Assembly: GCA_013141435.1 (NCBI GenBank)
Contig: JABFQZ010000017.1
Coordinates: forward strand, 1-64,000
Direction: 5' to 3'
DNA length: 64,000 nt
Source of the DNA: Ferruginibacter sp.
GTDB taxonomy: Bacteria; Bacteroidota; Bacteroidia; Chitinophagales; Chitinophagaceae
Position numbers and translations under genes: made by a program. How positions within the stretch are numbered: position 1 is the first letter of the stretch; the number at the start of each line of letters is the position of its first letter. Below, one piece after another: positions 45,764-54,416 of the stretch. Below the pieces are notes generated by a model, which worked only from the letters and a program-made list of their open reading frames with translations, made no database searches and was not told the DNA's origin.

Positions 45764-46528
45764 TTATTGAAAATAAAACATTTTTTTTGTTTTATATCTT
45801 TTCTATATTCGGACGACCAAATACCAAGCCTCGGCACACATTATAGTGGTGGTTTTGGCTTAATACTGTAGTAAAAAACAACAACGCTTACAAGCCTTTG
45901 CTTGGTCTTTGACCAGCAAAGCCTATTTGTGAAAATCGTCCTAATATTTTTTCTCTTTAATTAATTATGGTCGGCTGGTCAAAGACCAAGCCTCGGCATT
46001 TACTGGTGGTAGCTTTTACTTACTATTGTGGCAAAAAACAACGGCTCTTGCAAGCCTTTGCTTGGTCTTTGACCAGCAAAAGCCTATTTGTAAAACCCTT
46101 TCCATTATTGTCACTTTTCTATTGGTCGGCTGGTCAAAGACCAAGCCTCGGCACATTTACAATTGGGTACATTGTAGCACCAGCTGTGGTAAGGAAACGC
46201 AAATCGCCCCTTTTTTAAATGCAACTGTTTACTTTCTTATAATTTTTATTACGCTGATATACTGCATCGACTGGTCAAGGACCATGCCTAGGCGAATGCG
46301 CAATAGGCAACTACTCATTTATTGTTAGCACTAGCACCAACCAAGGCAAAGGGTAAATTTGGTTTATTTTAATTAACAGTTTTTGTTTCAATACCATTCT
46401 TATAATATTATCTTGCGGGCTATCTACCCCTGAATTTGCAATTGTTGGCCAACTGACTGCACATTTACAATTGGATACATTGTAGCACCAGCTGTGGCAA
46501 GGAGAAAACTGTTTTTTATAGGTGTTTT
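45764..46528. repeat. Array of REP palindromes in alternating orientation
   Basis: No gene is present. Imperfect palindromes built on GGCTGGTCAAAGACCAAGCC lie at 45811-45836 (+), 45891-45923 (-), 45969-45998 (+), 46051-46084 (-), 46124-46153 (+) and, diverged, 46267-46294 (+). The plus copies at 45969 and 46124 are identical over 30 bases. Plus and minus copies pair into units: 45811-45923 and 45969-46084 share the spacer words AAAAAACAAC and CAAGCCTTTGCTTGG. This is the BIME layout known from REP-RAYT systems. A 46-bp direct repeat overlaps the array end. Confidence 0.88.
46152..46505. repeat. 46-bp direct repeat pair
   Basis: The sequences at 46152-46197 and 46460-46505 match over about 46 bases with few changes (shared core CATTGTAGCACCAGCTGTGG). 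Each copy itself contains CACATTTACAATTGG. They bracket the last, diverged REP and about 260 bases of non-coding sequence. They may be duplicated spacer parts of REP units whose palindrome has been lost. Confidence 0.75.
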
Positions 46529-47311
46529 TTATTTTTCTTCCACATTTTTTCTTAAATCGCCTTTAAACCTAGGGGGGCTTACAGTGTTGCTTGTACCTAA
46601 GTTTTTAGATTTTGTGTGAAGACTTAATACCCCTCTTGAACTTTTTATTATATCTGTAGTCTCTAAATACCACTCTCTTTCATTGCTATCAATAGAATGG
46701 GTTGTTTGTTTGCTTCTTAAATCTCTATACTGTGTTCTTTCTGAGTTTTTTACATCAGTTTCTGCATATTTTACATCCCCCAAATAAAGTGATACCCATG
46801 TGTATGTGCCATCTAATGTATAAAATTGACCATAAAAATTTGTAAATGCATACTTAGGCATATTTACATATTTTAAATCATTTGGGTAAAATAATGATAA
46901 AATAATTGTAAAAATTTTATCTGTTTTGTTTTTTTTATCTTTATCAATATCTATTACTAAGTTTTGTATTGGCTTTGGTTTATCTTTATTAATGTGTTGG
47001 CTAAAATATTTCTTATTTAGTGGAACAATTAAAATCTTACCATTTTCACCAAGGCTACTTCTTTCTAAATACATTTCATTAAAAACTGCATTTTGCAAAA
47101 TATTTTCAATAAAATTACTTCTTAAAGGTGTATTGATAGTTTGTAGGTTATTTAACCAATTAATTATATCTTCTTTTTTTATTGTAGTTTGCAATGTATC
47201 TTGCTTGCGATCAATTGTTGTTTCTAAAACAATTTTTTGTGCTTTAGTTAAAGTTGATAAACAAACACATACAAATACAGCTAACCCTATTTTTTTTATT
47301 GTATTTTTCAT
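46529..47311 (-). CDS. Secreted hypothetical protein
   Basis: The 260-residue protein has a signal peptide (about 1-24, ending LTKAQK) and no lipobox. The mature part is polar and Lys/Asn-rich with mixed strands, and ends in a charged tail. Two Trp/Tyr-containing strands (FYTLDGTYTWVSLYLGD) suggest a beta domain. No family is recognised. It lies 9 bases after the Cys-rich lipoprotein gene on the same strand, so the two are one operon. The proposed XRE operator upstream of the first gene would control both. Confidence 0.72.
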   Translation of the reverse strand: MKNTIKKIGLAVFVCVCLSTLTKAQKIVLETTIDRKQDTLQTTIKKEDIINWLNNLQTINTPLRSNFIENILQNAVFNEMYLERSSLGENGKILIVPLNKKYFSQHINKDKPKPIQNLVIDIDKDKKNKTDKIFTIILSLFYPNDLKYVNMPKYAFTNFYGQFYTLDGTYTWVSLYLGDVKYAETDVKNSERTQYRDLRSKQTTHSIDSNEREWYLETTDIIKSSRGVLSLHTKSKNLGTSNTVSPPRFKGDLRKNVEEK

Positions 47312-47320
47312 TTTTTCTAT

Positions 47321-48535
47321 TTAATTTAGTTCTTGATTTGCATTCCATGATTTATTGTTTGATAAAGGCCTATATTGTCCAGTGTTTGGATAAAATAACA
47401 CAACTCCTTGATAAGAGTTTGCCTGCTTGTCATTATTTTGCAAAGTGTTATTATAAGTCGTGCTATTAAAAACACAATAAGCTGGACTAGTTGGGATCAA
47501 ATGTAAGCATTGTCCAATATTACAAAAAATAATTGGGTCGGTATTTGTATTTATTGAAGTGAACACATTTTTACTGGCGTCAAAAAATTTTGTGCCAGCT
47601 AAAGTTACATATGCCTTTAAATCCCAATTAAGACTACCCCCTGATTGTTCGTGGTGGATAATAAAATCTCTTTCAACACTAAGATTTTCCCCTTCATCAT
47701 CAGGTGGTGGCGGATCATCACTGCAACCTATACCTAATATTAAGCATAAACACTCTGTAGGTGTCAAACCAATGCAAGGATCATCATCTGGAGGACAATA
47801 TTCCTCCATCCAACAATCTCCTGTATTATACCATTCACCGCATTCATTTGTAATCGTCCCGTCCCCATAAAATGTTAAAGTGCAATCTTGCTGCCAAACA
47901 CAATACTGATTACTATAACAATAATCTCCAGTAACAGTATTAAAGGTGTTTTGCTTATTCTTCACTATCCTTCCTTTTCTTGTAATGATTCCTTTTTCTA
48001 AATTAAATATCGACACAGTAATCCCAGCCCATTGCCTAATAATCATTCTTCCTGAAAAATCACAGTTGGGTAAAAAATACGATACTTTGTTTATATCGAA
48101 ATTATACTTTTTTGCATAATTTTCTTCTGGAATATAATCTATTTCTCTAATAAAAATTTTACTATTATTATTTTTAATGAAAATAATAATAGTAAAAGAT
48201 GCATTAGCAAGTCTTATAGCATCTTGTCTACTTGAATTATTTTTATCTAAGATAGAATACTCCCTCTTAGATTTTATCAACGGAAACTCCACAATTTCCA
48301 AAGATCCTATTTTTCTATACACTCCATGTTTCCAATCGGGCAATTTTTTGCCAGCTTCGGCTGAGCTTTTCCATTCTGCTGAGTTTTTAAACACCCCATA
48401 ATACCACTCCTTTGCTGCTGCTGCATCAAATGGTTCGTTGGTATTATAAGCTTGGTCTAACCTTGTTTTTTTGCAGCCAAAAGTAAGCACTACAAAAAAG
48501 AGTACAATACCTGTTATTTTTAATATTGTTTGCAT
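47321..48535 (-). CDS. Cys-rich lipoprotein, unknown function
   Basis: The 404-residue protein has a lipoprotein signal peptide with lipobox LTFGCKK (Cys21). The mature N-terminal part (about 30-190) looks globular and resembles the N-terminus of other Bacteroidota lipoproteins (KEWYYGVFKNSAEW). A Cys-rich stretch of about 75 residues (about 204-275) holds around eleven Cys and an acidic Asp/Pro-rich end (a PPPPDDEGE linker), suggesting several disulfides. The last 120 residues form another strand-rich region. It is the first gene of a two-gene operon, divergent from an XRE regulator. Confidence 0.75.
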   Translation of the reverse strand: MQTILKITGIVLFFVVLTFGCKKTRLDQAYNTNEPFDAAAAKEWYYGVFKNSAEWKSSAEAGKKLPDWKHGVYRKIGSLEIVEFPLIKSKREYSILDKNNSSRQDAIRLANASFTIIIFIKNNNSKIFIREIDYIPEENYAKKYNFDINKVSYFLPNCDFSGRMIIRQWAGITVSIFNLEKGIITRKGRIVKNKQNTFNTVTGDYCYSNQYCVWQQDCTLTFYGDGTITNECGEWYNTGDCWMEEYCPPDDDPCIGLTPTECLCLILGIGCSDDPPPPDDEGENLSVERDFIIHHEQSGGSLNWDLKAYVTLAGTKFFDASKNVFTSINTNTDPIIFCNIGQCLHLIPTSPAYCVFNSTTYNNTLQNNDKQANSYQGVVLFYPNTGQYRPLSNNKSWNANQELN

Positions 48536-48595
48536 AAATGTATTGTTTTGGTAAATGTTACAACAAACATCTAAAAATATTTTTGCTAAATAGCT

Positions 48596-48645
48596 TTTTG
48601 TACTAAAGTTTATTTAGTTTAGCTGTATATTTATTTAGTACAAAA
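48596..48645. promoter_or_regulatory. Perfect 12-bp inverted repeat between divergent genes, probable XRE operator
   Basis: TTTTGTACTAAA (48596-48607) and TTTAGTACAAAA (48634-48645) are exact reverse complements 26 bases apart. They lie in the 119-base gap between the lipoprotein operon and the XRE gene, the second arm 9 bases before the XRE start. The centres are 38 bases apart, near four helical turns, so two dimers could bind on one face. TTTATTTAG is repeated between the arms. Confidence 0.68.
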
Positions 48646-48654
48646 CATAGCCTT

Positions 48655-49059
48655 ATGCACAACCCCAAAAAAGAATACAAAATAAAAATAGGTGCCAATG
48701 TAAGAAAGTGGAGAGATTTGCGTGGGTTAAAACAACAAGAACTAGCAGATAAAGTAAACTACTCAGTAAGTACCATTAGCAACATTGAAAATGATGCGTT
48801 AGTACCAACTATACACCAAATAGAAGAAATTGCAGAGGCTTTAAAAATTAATTTTATTCAGTTGTTTTCTGACCCACAAACTATAATAAATAATTTTAAC
48901 GATAGCCCTCAAAGTATTGGTAATATTGAAACCCAACAAAACCACATCGATAAAGAATTAATGCAAACAATGCTAGAGCGAATAGATAAAAAAGATGCCC
49001 AACTGTTATCTTTTATGAAAGACATGATACAATCTATTGCTACATTGGTAAAAAAATAA
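48655..49059 (+). CDS. XRE-family transcriptional regulator with C-terminal coil
   Basis: The 134-residue protein has a Cro/C1 helix-turn-helix (about 10-66): IGANVRKWRDLRGLKQQELA, then VSTISNIENDALVPTIHQIE, then EIAEALKINFIQLF. A helical tail of about 65 residues follows, probably for dimerisation (LMQTMLERIDKKDAQLLSFM). It has no enzyme domain. It is divergent from the Cys-rich lipoprotein operon, with an inverted repeat between them, so control of itself and that operon is likely. Confidence 0.9.
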   Translation: MHNPKKEYKIKIGANVRKWRDLRGLKQQELADKVNYSVSTISNIENDALVPTIHQIEEIAEALKINFIQLFSDPQTIINNFNDSPQSIGNIETQQNHIDKELMQTMLERIDKKDAQLLSFMKDMIQSIATLVKK

Positions 49060-49099
49060 AGGTATCTATTACCATTTTGGCTGTTAAAATTATATTGCA

Positions 49100-50053
49100 T
49101 TACATCAATTGCCTTACCACATTTGCCACTAAGTTTGGCTTGCCCAATGTGTAATAATGTAGTGCTTGTACGCCTGCATCTTTTAAACCTTTAGATTGCT
49201 GCAACAACCACTCTGCTCCTACTTTTTCTACATCTGCATCTTCTTTGCATTTTATTATTGCATCTGATAAATCGTTTGGCAACTCTATAGAAAAAACTTT
49301 GGGTAACATGGTTAATTGCTTTTTATTGTAAATTGGTTTTAACCCTGGTATTATCGGCACAGTTATTCCTATTGCTCTGCAAGCATCTACAAATGCAAAA
49401 TATTTTGCATTATCAAAAAACATTTGGGTTACAATATAATCGGCTCCAGCATCTACTTTCTTTTTTAAAAATTGTAAATCGGTATCCATATTTGGAGCTT
49501 CAAAATGTTTTTCGGGGTAGCCAGCTACACCTACACAAAATTTTGTGCTTGCTGTATTTTTCAAATCTTCTTCCTGATAAATTCCTGCATTTAGGTTTTG
49601 TACTTGCTTTACTAAATCTATTGTGTAATTATGTCCGCCTATCTCAGGTTCAAAATTGGCTTCGTTTTTTGCCGCATCTCCTCTCAGTAAAAGCACATTA
49701 TCTATTCCCAAATAATTTAGGTTTATAAGTGCATCTTCTGTTTCGTTTATATCAAACCCTCCGCAAATTATATGTGGCACAGTATCTACATTGTATTTAT
49801 TCATTATGGCAGCGCATATAGATTCGGTGCCTGGGCGCTTACGTACAACCACTTTTTTAAAATTGCCATCGGCTGTTTTTTTAAATACATGCTCACTTCT
49901 ATGATAAGTAACATTTATAAAAGCTGGTTTTAATTCCATTAAAGGATCTAAATGATTGTATAACGATTGAATGCCCTTGCCTTTTAAAGGAGGTAATATT
50001 TCAAATGATATTACAGTGTCTTTTGCTTGACTTAAATGGTCTATTACTTTCAT
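49100..50053 (-). CDS. metF: MetF, 5,10-methylenetetrahydrofolate reductase
   Basis: MetF reduces methylene-THF to methyl-THF for methionine synthesis, using FAD. The 317-residue length is typical. Signatures are the N-terminal SFEILPPLKG (residues 16-25; F-E-x-x-P-P), FINVTYHRSE, the HIICGG strand, LLLRGD, and the FAD-site region YIVTQMFFDNAKYFAFVD followed by IPIIPGLKPI. The enzyme folds as a TIM barrel and acts in the cytoplasm. It is convergent with the XRE gene (40 bases) and divergent from lptB. Confidence 0.96.
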   Translation of the reverse strand: MKVIDHLSQAKDTVISFEILPPLKGKGIQSLYNHLDPLMELKPAFINVTYHRSEHVFKKTADGNFKKVVVRKRPGTESICAAIMNKYNVDTVPHIICGGFDINETEDALINLNYLGIDNVLLLRGDAAKNEANFEPEIGGHNYTIDLVKQVQNLNAGIYQEEDLKNTASTKFCVGVAGYPEKHFEAPNMDTDLQFLKKKVDAGADYIVTQMFFDNAKYFAFVDACRAIGITVPIIPGLKPIYNKKQLTMLPKVFSIELPNDLSDAIIKCKEDADVEKVGAEWLLQQSKGLKDAGVQALHYYTLGKPNLVANVVRQLM

Positions 50054-50180
50054 TTATTAAAATTAGCGGTTCTGTTTATGTAAAAATTTATGCAAATTTA
50101 CTAAAGTGGTGGCAATAGTGCATAATTTTATAGCTTGTTAAAATTTTATCGGAGTATTATTAATACAATTACTTCTTGCT

Positions 50181-50188
50181 TACATTTG
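50181..50188 (+). promoter_or_regulatory. Bacteroidota -7 promoter element for lptB
   Basis: TACATTTG matches TAnnTTTG, 19 bases before the lptB TTG start. The leader would be very short. No good -33 TTTG is seen. Confidence 0.4.
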
Positions 50189-50206
50189 TAAAAAATAAAT
50201 TTACCC

Positions 50207-50980
50207 TTGAGTTTAATAATACAAACAAAAAATTTAGTAAAGCTATACGGTAGCCGTACAGTAGTAAACAATGTATCGTTTAATGTAAAACAAGGCGAAA
50301 TTGTAGGCTTATTGGGCCCAAATGGTGCTGGCAAAACCACTTCGTTTTATCAAGTGGTAGGTTTGGTAAAGCCTGATAAAGGCGATGTGTTTTTAAACGA
50401 TTTGAATATTACAAAATTACCTATGTACAAGCGTGCACAAATGGGTATTGGATATTTGCCACAAGAGGCTAGTGTTTTTCGCAAGCTAAGTGTAGAAGAT
50501 AATATAAGTGCTGTGTTAGAAATGACAAAATTGAAAAAGCCTCAGCAAAAAGAAAAATTAGAATCTTTGTTAAATGAATTTAGGCTACAGCATGTACGCA
50601 AAAATAATGGTGATACACTTAGTGGTGGCGAAAGACGGCGTACAGAAATAGCAAGAGCATTGGCTGTAGATCCAAAATTTATTTTACTTGATGAACCCTT
50701 TGCAGGTGTGGATCCTATTGCGGTAGAAGATATTCAGGAAATTATTGCAAAGCTAAAATATAAAAATATTGGCATTCTTATTACCGATCATAATGTAAAC
50801 GAAACTTTATCTATTTGCGATAGAGCTTACTTGCTAATAGATGGTAGTATTTTTAAGCATGGTACTGCCGATGAGCTTGCTAACGATGAGCATGTACGAA
50901 GATTATATTTAGGCAAAAACTTTGAGCTAAAGCGTAAAGATTATTTGCATGAGCAAGCTGCTGGAGAATTTTTTGAGTAA
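50207..50980 (+). CDS. lptB: LptB, ATPase of the LPS export transporter
   Basis: LptB powers extraction of lipopolysaccharide from the inner membrane with LptFG and passes it to LptC. The 257-residue protein has Walker [10 protein letters not shown] (about 37-45), Q-loop VGLVKPDKG, the LptB-type [14 protein letters not shown], the signature LSGGERRR (about 140-147) and Walker [15 protein letters not shown] (about 157-170), then a switch His in TDHNV. A TTG start is used: no ATG lies in frame before the conserved N-terminus, and TTG at 50207 gives [15 protein letters not shown]. lptC lies about 1.5 kb away. It ends 7 bases before a convergent gene. Confidence 0.95.
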   Translation: MSLIIQTKNLVKLYGSRTVVNNVSFNVKQGEIVGLLGPNGAGKTTSFYQVVGLVKPDKGDVFLNDLNITKLPMYKRAQMGIGYLPQEASVFRKLSVEDNISAVLEMTKLKKPQQKEKLESLLNEFRLQHVRKNNGDTLSGGERRRTEIARALAVDPKFILLDEPFAGVDPIAVEDIQEIIAKLKYKNIGILITDHNVNETLSICDRAYLLIDGSIFKHGTADELANDEHVRRLYLGKNFELKRKDYLHEQAAGEFFE

Positions 50981-50987
50981 TGGTTTT

Positions 50988-51335
50988 TTACAGCAACTCT
51001 TTTTTGTACACTTCCTCATTAAAACCTACCAATACTTTGCTTGCAATTTCTAATACTGGTCTTTTTACCAAATTAGGGTTTGTTAATATTAATTTTATGG
51101 CTTCAGTTTTTGTTGTAGCTTTTTTTTGAGCAACTTTTGTAAGACCTTTCCAAGCAGTGCTACTTTTATTTAATAAAGTTTCTAAAGGAATGCTGGCAAG
51201 CCATTCGTTTATCTTTGCCTCGGTTATGCTCTCTTTTTTAAAATCGTAAAACTCAAATTTTATTTTATTTTCGGTTAGCCAAGCAAATGCTTTTTTTACA
51301 GAGCCACAATTGGGAATGCCATATATTTTTATCAT
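50988..51335 (-). CDS. ArsC/Spx-family protein, YffB type
   Basis: The 115-residue thioredoxin-fold protein has the ArsC-family start IYGIPNCGSVKKAFAWL (Cys near residue 10, with no second Cys of a CXXC pair) and the KRPVLEI region of the family near residue 91. Members include arsenate reductase, Spx and the glutathione-dependent YffB. The C-G-S-V-K-K form and length fit YffB-like proteins of unknown physiological role. Arsenate reductase function is not supported by any ars neighbour. Its ATG overlaps the stop of the aldo/keto reductase gene by one base. Confidence 0.85.
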   Translation of the reverse strand: MIKIYGIPNCGSVKKAFAWLTENKIKFEFYDFKKESITEAKINEWLASIPLETLLNKSSTAWKGLTKVAQKKATTKTEAIKLILTNPNLVKRPVLEIASKVLVGFNEEVYKKELL

Positions 51336-52318
51336 TACAATATTTCTGGTTTGTTGTTTACAATTTTTTCTATTTTATCCATAACATCGGGCGTAAGTAA
51401 AGCTACTGCTTGCAATGCTTTTAGGTTTTCGGTGAGCTGTATTTTTTTTGTAGCTCCTAATATTGCTGTTGTTACGTTTGGGTTTTTTATACACCATGCT
51501 ATACTTAATGCAGCTAAACTCACATCTAATTTATTGGCAAGGTCGCCAAGTTTTTTTACTTTTTTTATTCTGTCTTCTTGCAGTACTCTATCTTTTAACC
51601 ATTCAAAGCCTGTTAATGATAAGCGACTATTTTTGGGCACACCGTCGTTGTATTTTCCTGTAAGCAAACCAGACGATAATGGGCTCCAAATAGTTGTGCC
51701 AAGCCCTACGTTTTTATATATTTCCGAATAGTCGGCTTCTACTTTATTTCTTTCAAAAAGGTTGTATTGTGGTTGCTCCATAGTAGGGCCAATTAGGCTA
51801 TATTTTTCGGCACAGCGGTGAGCTTCCATAATTTCTACCCCAGTCCACTCACTTGTACCCCAATACAATATTTTGCCTTGTTGTATTAGTGTGTTCATGG
51901 TTTGTACTGTTTCTAATATTGGTGTAGTTTTATCGGCTCGGTGGCAATAAAAAAGATCTAAATAATCTACTTGCATGCGTAGCAAAGCTTCGTTGCAAGC
52001 TTCGGTAAGGTGCTTACGGCTATTGCCAGTTTGGTTTGGTTTATTTTCTTTTCCACGCCAGCCAAAATATGCTTTTGATGATAATACAAACGATGTTCTA
52101 TCCCATTTTTTTTTCTTTAAAATTCTTCCCATCATTTTTTCGCTTTCGCCAAGGGCATATACTTCAGCATTATCAAAAAAGTTGATGCCATTATCATATG
52201 CAATGCCCATAAGCTCATCGGCTACTTTATCGTTTATTTGTTTGCTAAAGCTAACCCAGCTACCAAACGATAATACACTAAGTTGAAGGCCCGAACGGCC
52301 AAGGTTACGATATTCCAT
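51335..52318 (-). CDS. Aldo/keto reductase, Kv-beta/YghZ-like
   Basis: This NADPH-dependent oxidoreductase reduces aldehydes or ketones. The 327-residue TIM barrel has the LGRSGLQLSVLSFGSW start, the catalytic Asp/Tyr pair in FFDNAEVYALGESE (D49, Y54), Lys in VLSSKAYF, and His in YLDLFYCHRAD. Substrate arrangement and the segment QYNLFERNKVE match the voltage-gated potassium channel beta-subunit/YghZ branch, which detoxifies methylglyoxal-like compounds in E. coli. The physiological substrate here is unknown. It is the first gene of a pair with the YffB-type gene. Confidence 0.93.
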   Translation of the reverse strand: MEYRNLGRSGLQLSVLSFGSWVSFSKQINDKVADELMGIAYDNGINFFDNAEVYALGESEKMMGRILKKKKWDRTSFVLSSKAYFGWRGKENKPNQTGNSRKHLTEACNEALLRMQVDYLDLFYCHRADKTTPILETVQTMNTLIQQGKILYWGTSEWTGVEIMEAHRCAEKYSLIGPTMEQPQYNLFERNKVEADYSEIYKNVGLGTTIWSPLSSGLLTGKYNDGVPKNSRLSLTGFEWLKDRVLQEDRIKKVKKLGDLANKLDVSLAALSIAWCIKNPNVTTAILGATKKIQLTENLKALQAVALLTPDVMDKIEKIVNNKPEIL

Positions 52319-52471
52319 GTTAAATAGTTTAATTGTTATTTGGTAATTGTTAATCGTTATTTTAGTAAATAAATAATAACAAATATTTCAATGTTAAATA
52401 TTAAATGTAAAATAATGAAAATTTAGTGCTGAATGTGAAATACTTATCTCAATACTCATATCTCAATACTA
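52319..52471. other. Intergenic, AT-rich, with a short direct repeat
   Basis: No gene is seen. The words TCTCAATACT and ATCTCAATACT recur at about 52447-52471, just after the lptC stop. A few AT-rich inverted words occur. This stretch probably holds the aldo/keto reductase promoter. Confidence 0.4.
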
Positions 52472-53053
52472 TTACTCCGGAAAACCATTGCCATTGCTAT
52501 TTAAAATTCCATTGCCATTTGTAAGGTGATAGTTTTTAAATGCTTGATCGGCTTCCATGCCTGTGCCATTCATGTACTGCCCATCTTTTTGCCGAATGCG
52601 TACTTTTTTATTTGTGTAAAACTCTACGCCAGTGCGACTTCTATCCCAATACAAATCTTCACAATAAATAGTATCGCCTTTTAGCATATTTATTATTTTT
52701 ACACTATCTTTTAAATAAATAATATTTTGTGCATCTTTATATTTTCCATATAATGCTGTGAGTTTACTTTCTTTTTGCTGTTTTTCATTATAAAATTCGG
52801 CATACAATGTTTTTGGAAATTCGTAATAAGTAACCGTATCTTCTACATGCAACATTAGTGGTGCTGTTAGTATTGCTTTTAGTTTTCCGGCAACTGTATA
52901 ATTCATTTTTATATTAGTAGCTTCTTCTACTCCGTTTTCTTTTTTTTTGTTAAAATTATTTACTTCGGCAGTGTCATTTTCGCAAGCTAATAAAAAAAAG
53001 CAGCTTATAAAAAGTGCTGCTTTAATTATTTTATGTAAGAAAATATTTGTCAT
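52472..53053 (-). CDS. lptC: LptC, periplasmic LPS-transport protein
   Basis: LptC carries lipopolysaccharide from LptBFG toward LptA. The ATG at 53053 is chosen because it starts a lipoprotein-like signal (MTNIFLHKIIKAALFISCFFLLACE) and leaves a 13-base gap after the upstream gene; the longer frame from 53116 overlaps it. The mature 170 residues show the LptC/OstA beta-jellyroll pattern, with LYGKYKDAQNIIYLKDSVKI and GDTIYCEDLYWDRSRTGVEF, as in Bacteroidota LptC. The lipidated Cys fits this phylum. It is the last gene of a coaX-Omp-lptC cluster. Confidence 0.85.
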   Translation of the reverse strand: MTNIFLHKIIKAALFISCFFLLACENDTAEVNNFNKKKENGVEEATNIKMNYTVAGKLKAILTAPLMLHVEDTVTYYEFPKTLYAEFYNEKQQKESKLTALYGKYKDAQNIIYLKDSVKIINMLKGDTIYCEDLYWDRSRTGVEFYTNKKVRIRQKDGQYMNGTGMEADQAFKNYHLTNGNGILNSNGNGFPE

Positions 53054-53066
53054 TGAATGTACTTTT

Positions 53067-54416
53067 TTAATCGTACTTACGTTTTTGAAACCAAGCAGCA
53101 GACATAGATATACCAAAATTAACTTTAAATATCCCTTCTTTTAAACCTGTAATTTGTTTGTTTCCTTTTTGTCCGATTTCTATACCTGTATTTAGGGTTA
53201 CAAATTCCCCAAAACGTAAGCGTTGAAAAGATGTAAGTGGTAAGCCAGCACCAAGTGTAAATCCATAATCTGGTCTATTGTTTCCAAGTTTTACATAATC
53301 GTTGCCATAGTAAAAACCTGCACGGTATTTTACAAACCGCCAATATTTTTTTGCAGTAGTTGTAGCAGTAGCAGGATAATATTGCCCACCAATGTGAAGT
53401 TTCATGGTATTTTGCAAAGCATCGGTAGCACCAAAGTAGGTATAGTTTTTCCAAGCTGCATAATCAATATCGGCACCTACAACCCAGTGAGGGTTTGTAT
53501 AAGTAAAGCCAGCACTATATGAGGCAGGTACTTGTACATTGCCTGCTAGGTTTTTTATAGAGTCTATAATATCCCAAGATATAACTGTACCATCATTTGC
53601 ATAAAAAATAGTTTCGCTAATTTTATCTTTTTTGCCTTTTAATTTTTGTTTTAAATTGGCTGATGCACCTATTCTTATTAAATTATTGTTTTTTAATTTA
53701 ATATCGTACAATGCACCTAGGGTTAAAAATAAACCGCCAAAATTTGATTGAGTTTGCGAATTAGATTTGTGATATGTAAAAATTGAATCGTTTACAAATT
53801 CTTTTTTGGTACTAATATCTCTATTTCCAAAACTATAACCTGTACTTAAGCCAAAACTAAAGTTCTTTATTTTTACACCAGTACTAATATTTGCTTGGTT
53901 TATACCACCTGTACCTTCGTACAAAGTACTTAAGCTATCTATACCAATTATTCTTTTATCTTCTAATACTTTGTAGTTAATTTTACTTACAGGTTTTAAC
54001 CCAAATGCTACACCCCAATAATTGCCTTTTTTTAGCATTTTTTTTGGGGTAATAGGAAACCCTAATTGCAAATAAGATATGGTAGTATTGTTAGAAGAAA
54101 ATTTGCCTACTGTGTTGCTGTTTTTTAAAGTACGTTTATCTATTTCAAAAGCAAAATCGAATAAAGTACTATTTAAGCTACCTAATGCGGCAGGGTTTGT
54201 TAAATTTATTGTTGCAAAGCCAGCTACATCTATAAATCCGGTAGTTATGCCGCCCATGCTTCTGCTCACAATGTTTTGTGTAGGCGCTAAATCTCCAATA
54301 CCAAATCTAGAGTATGGAGCGTTTTCTTGAGCCGAAGCAAAAGAGCAAGTAAAAATTACAAATACGAATAAGATAGACTTCTTAAATATGGCTATTGTTA
54401 ATTTGGCTGAGTGCAT
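53067..54416 (-). CDS. Outer-membrane protein, FadL-like barrel
   Basis: The ATG at 54416 is preferred over the frame from 54494, because it starts the signal peptide, which ends FASAQE. The mature protein begins NAPYSRFGIGDL and is repeatedly strand-forming, as in FadL/PorV-like long barrels (SYLQLGFPITPKKM, FSFGLSTGYSFGNRD, YSAGFTYTNPHWVVGADIDY). It is commonly seen next to coaX and lptC in Bacteroidota. Transport of fatty acids or LPS-related assembly is possible but unproven. The start lies 35 bases inside the end of coaX, so translation of the two is coupled. Confidence 0.8.
   Translation of the reverse strand: MHSAKLTIAIFKKSILFVFVIFTCSFASAQENAPYSRFGIGDLAPTQNIVSRSMGGITTGFIDVAGFATINLTNPAALGSLNSTLFDFAFEIDKRTLKNSNTVGKFSSNNTTISYLQLGFPITPKKMLKKGNYWGVAFGLKPVSKINYKVLEDKRIIGIDSLSTLYEGTGGINQANISTGVKIKNFSFGLSTGYSFGNRDISTKKEFVNDSIFTYHKSNSQTQSNFGGLFLTLGALYDIKLKNNNLIRIGASANLKQKLKGKKDKISETIFYANDGTVISWDIIDSIKNLAGNVQVPASYSAGFTYTNPHWVVGADIDYAAWKNYTYFGATDALQNTMKLHIGGQYYPATATTTAKKYWRFVKYRAGFYYGNDYVKLGNNRPDYGFTLGAGLPLTSFQRLRFGEFVTLNTGIEIGQKGNKQITGLKEGIFKVNFGISMSAAWFQKRKYD

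Noticed and set aside
45811-46294. CRISPR array or integron attC array
   Set aside because: Copies alternate in orientation and spacing is irregular, which fits REP/BIME and not CRISPR. No gene cassettes lie between the copies and no integron integrase is present.
50988-51335. Arsenate reductase (arsC) as a firm call
   Set aside because: The fold matches, but no ars genes are near and the sequence fits the YffB/Spx-like branch equally or better.
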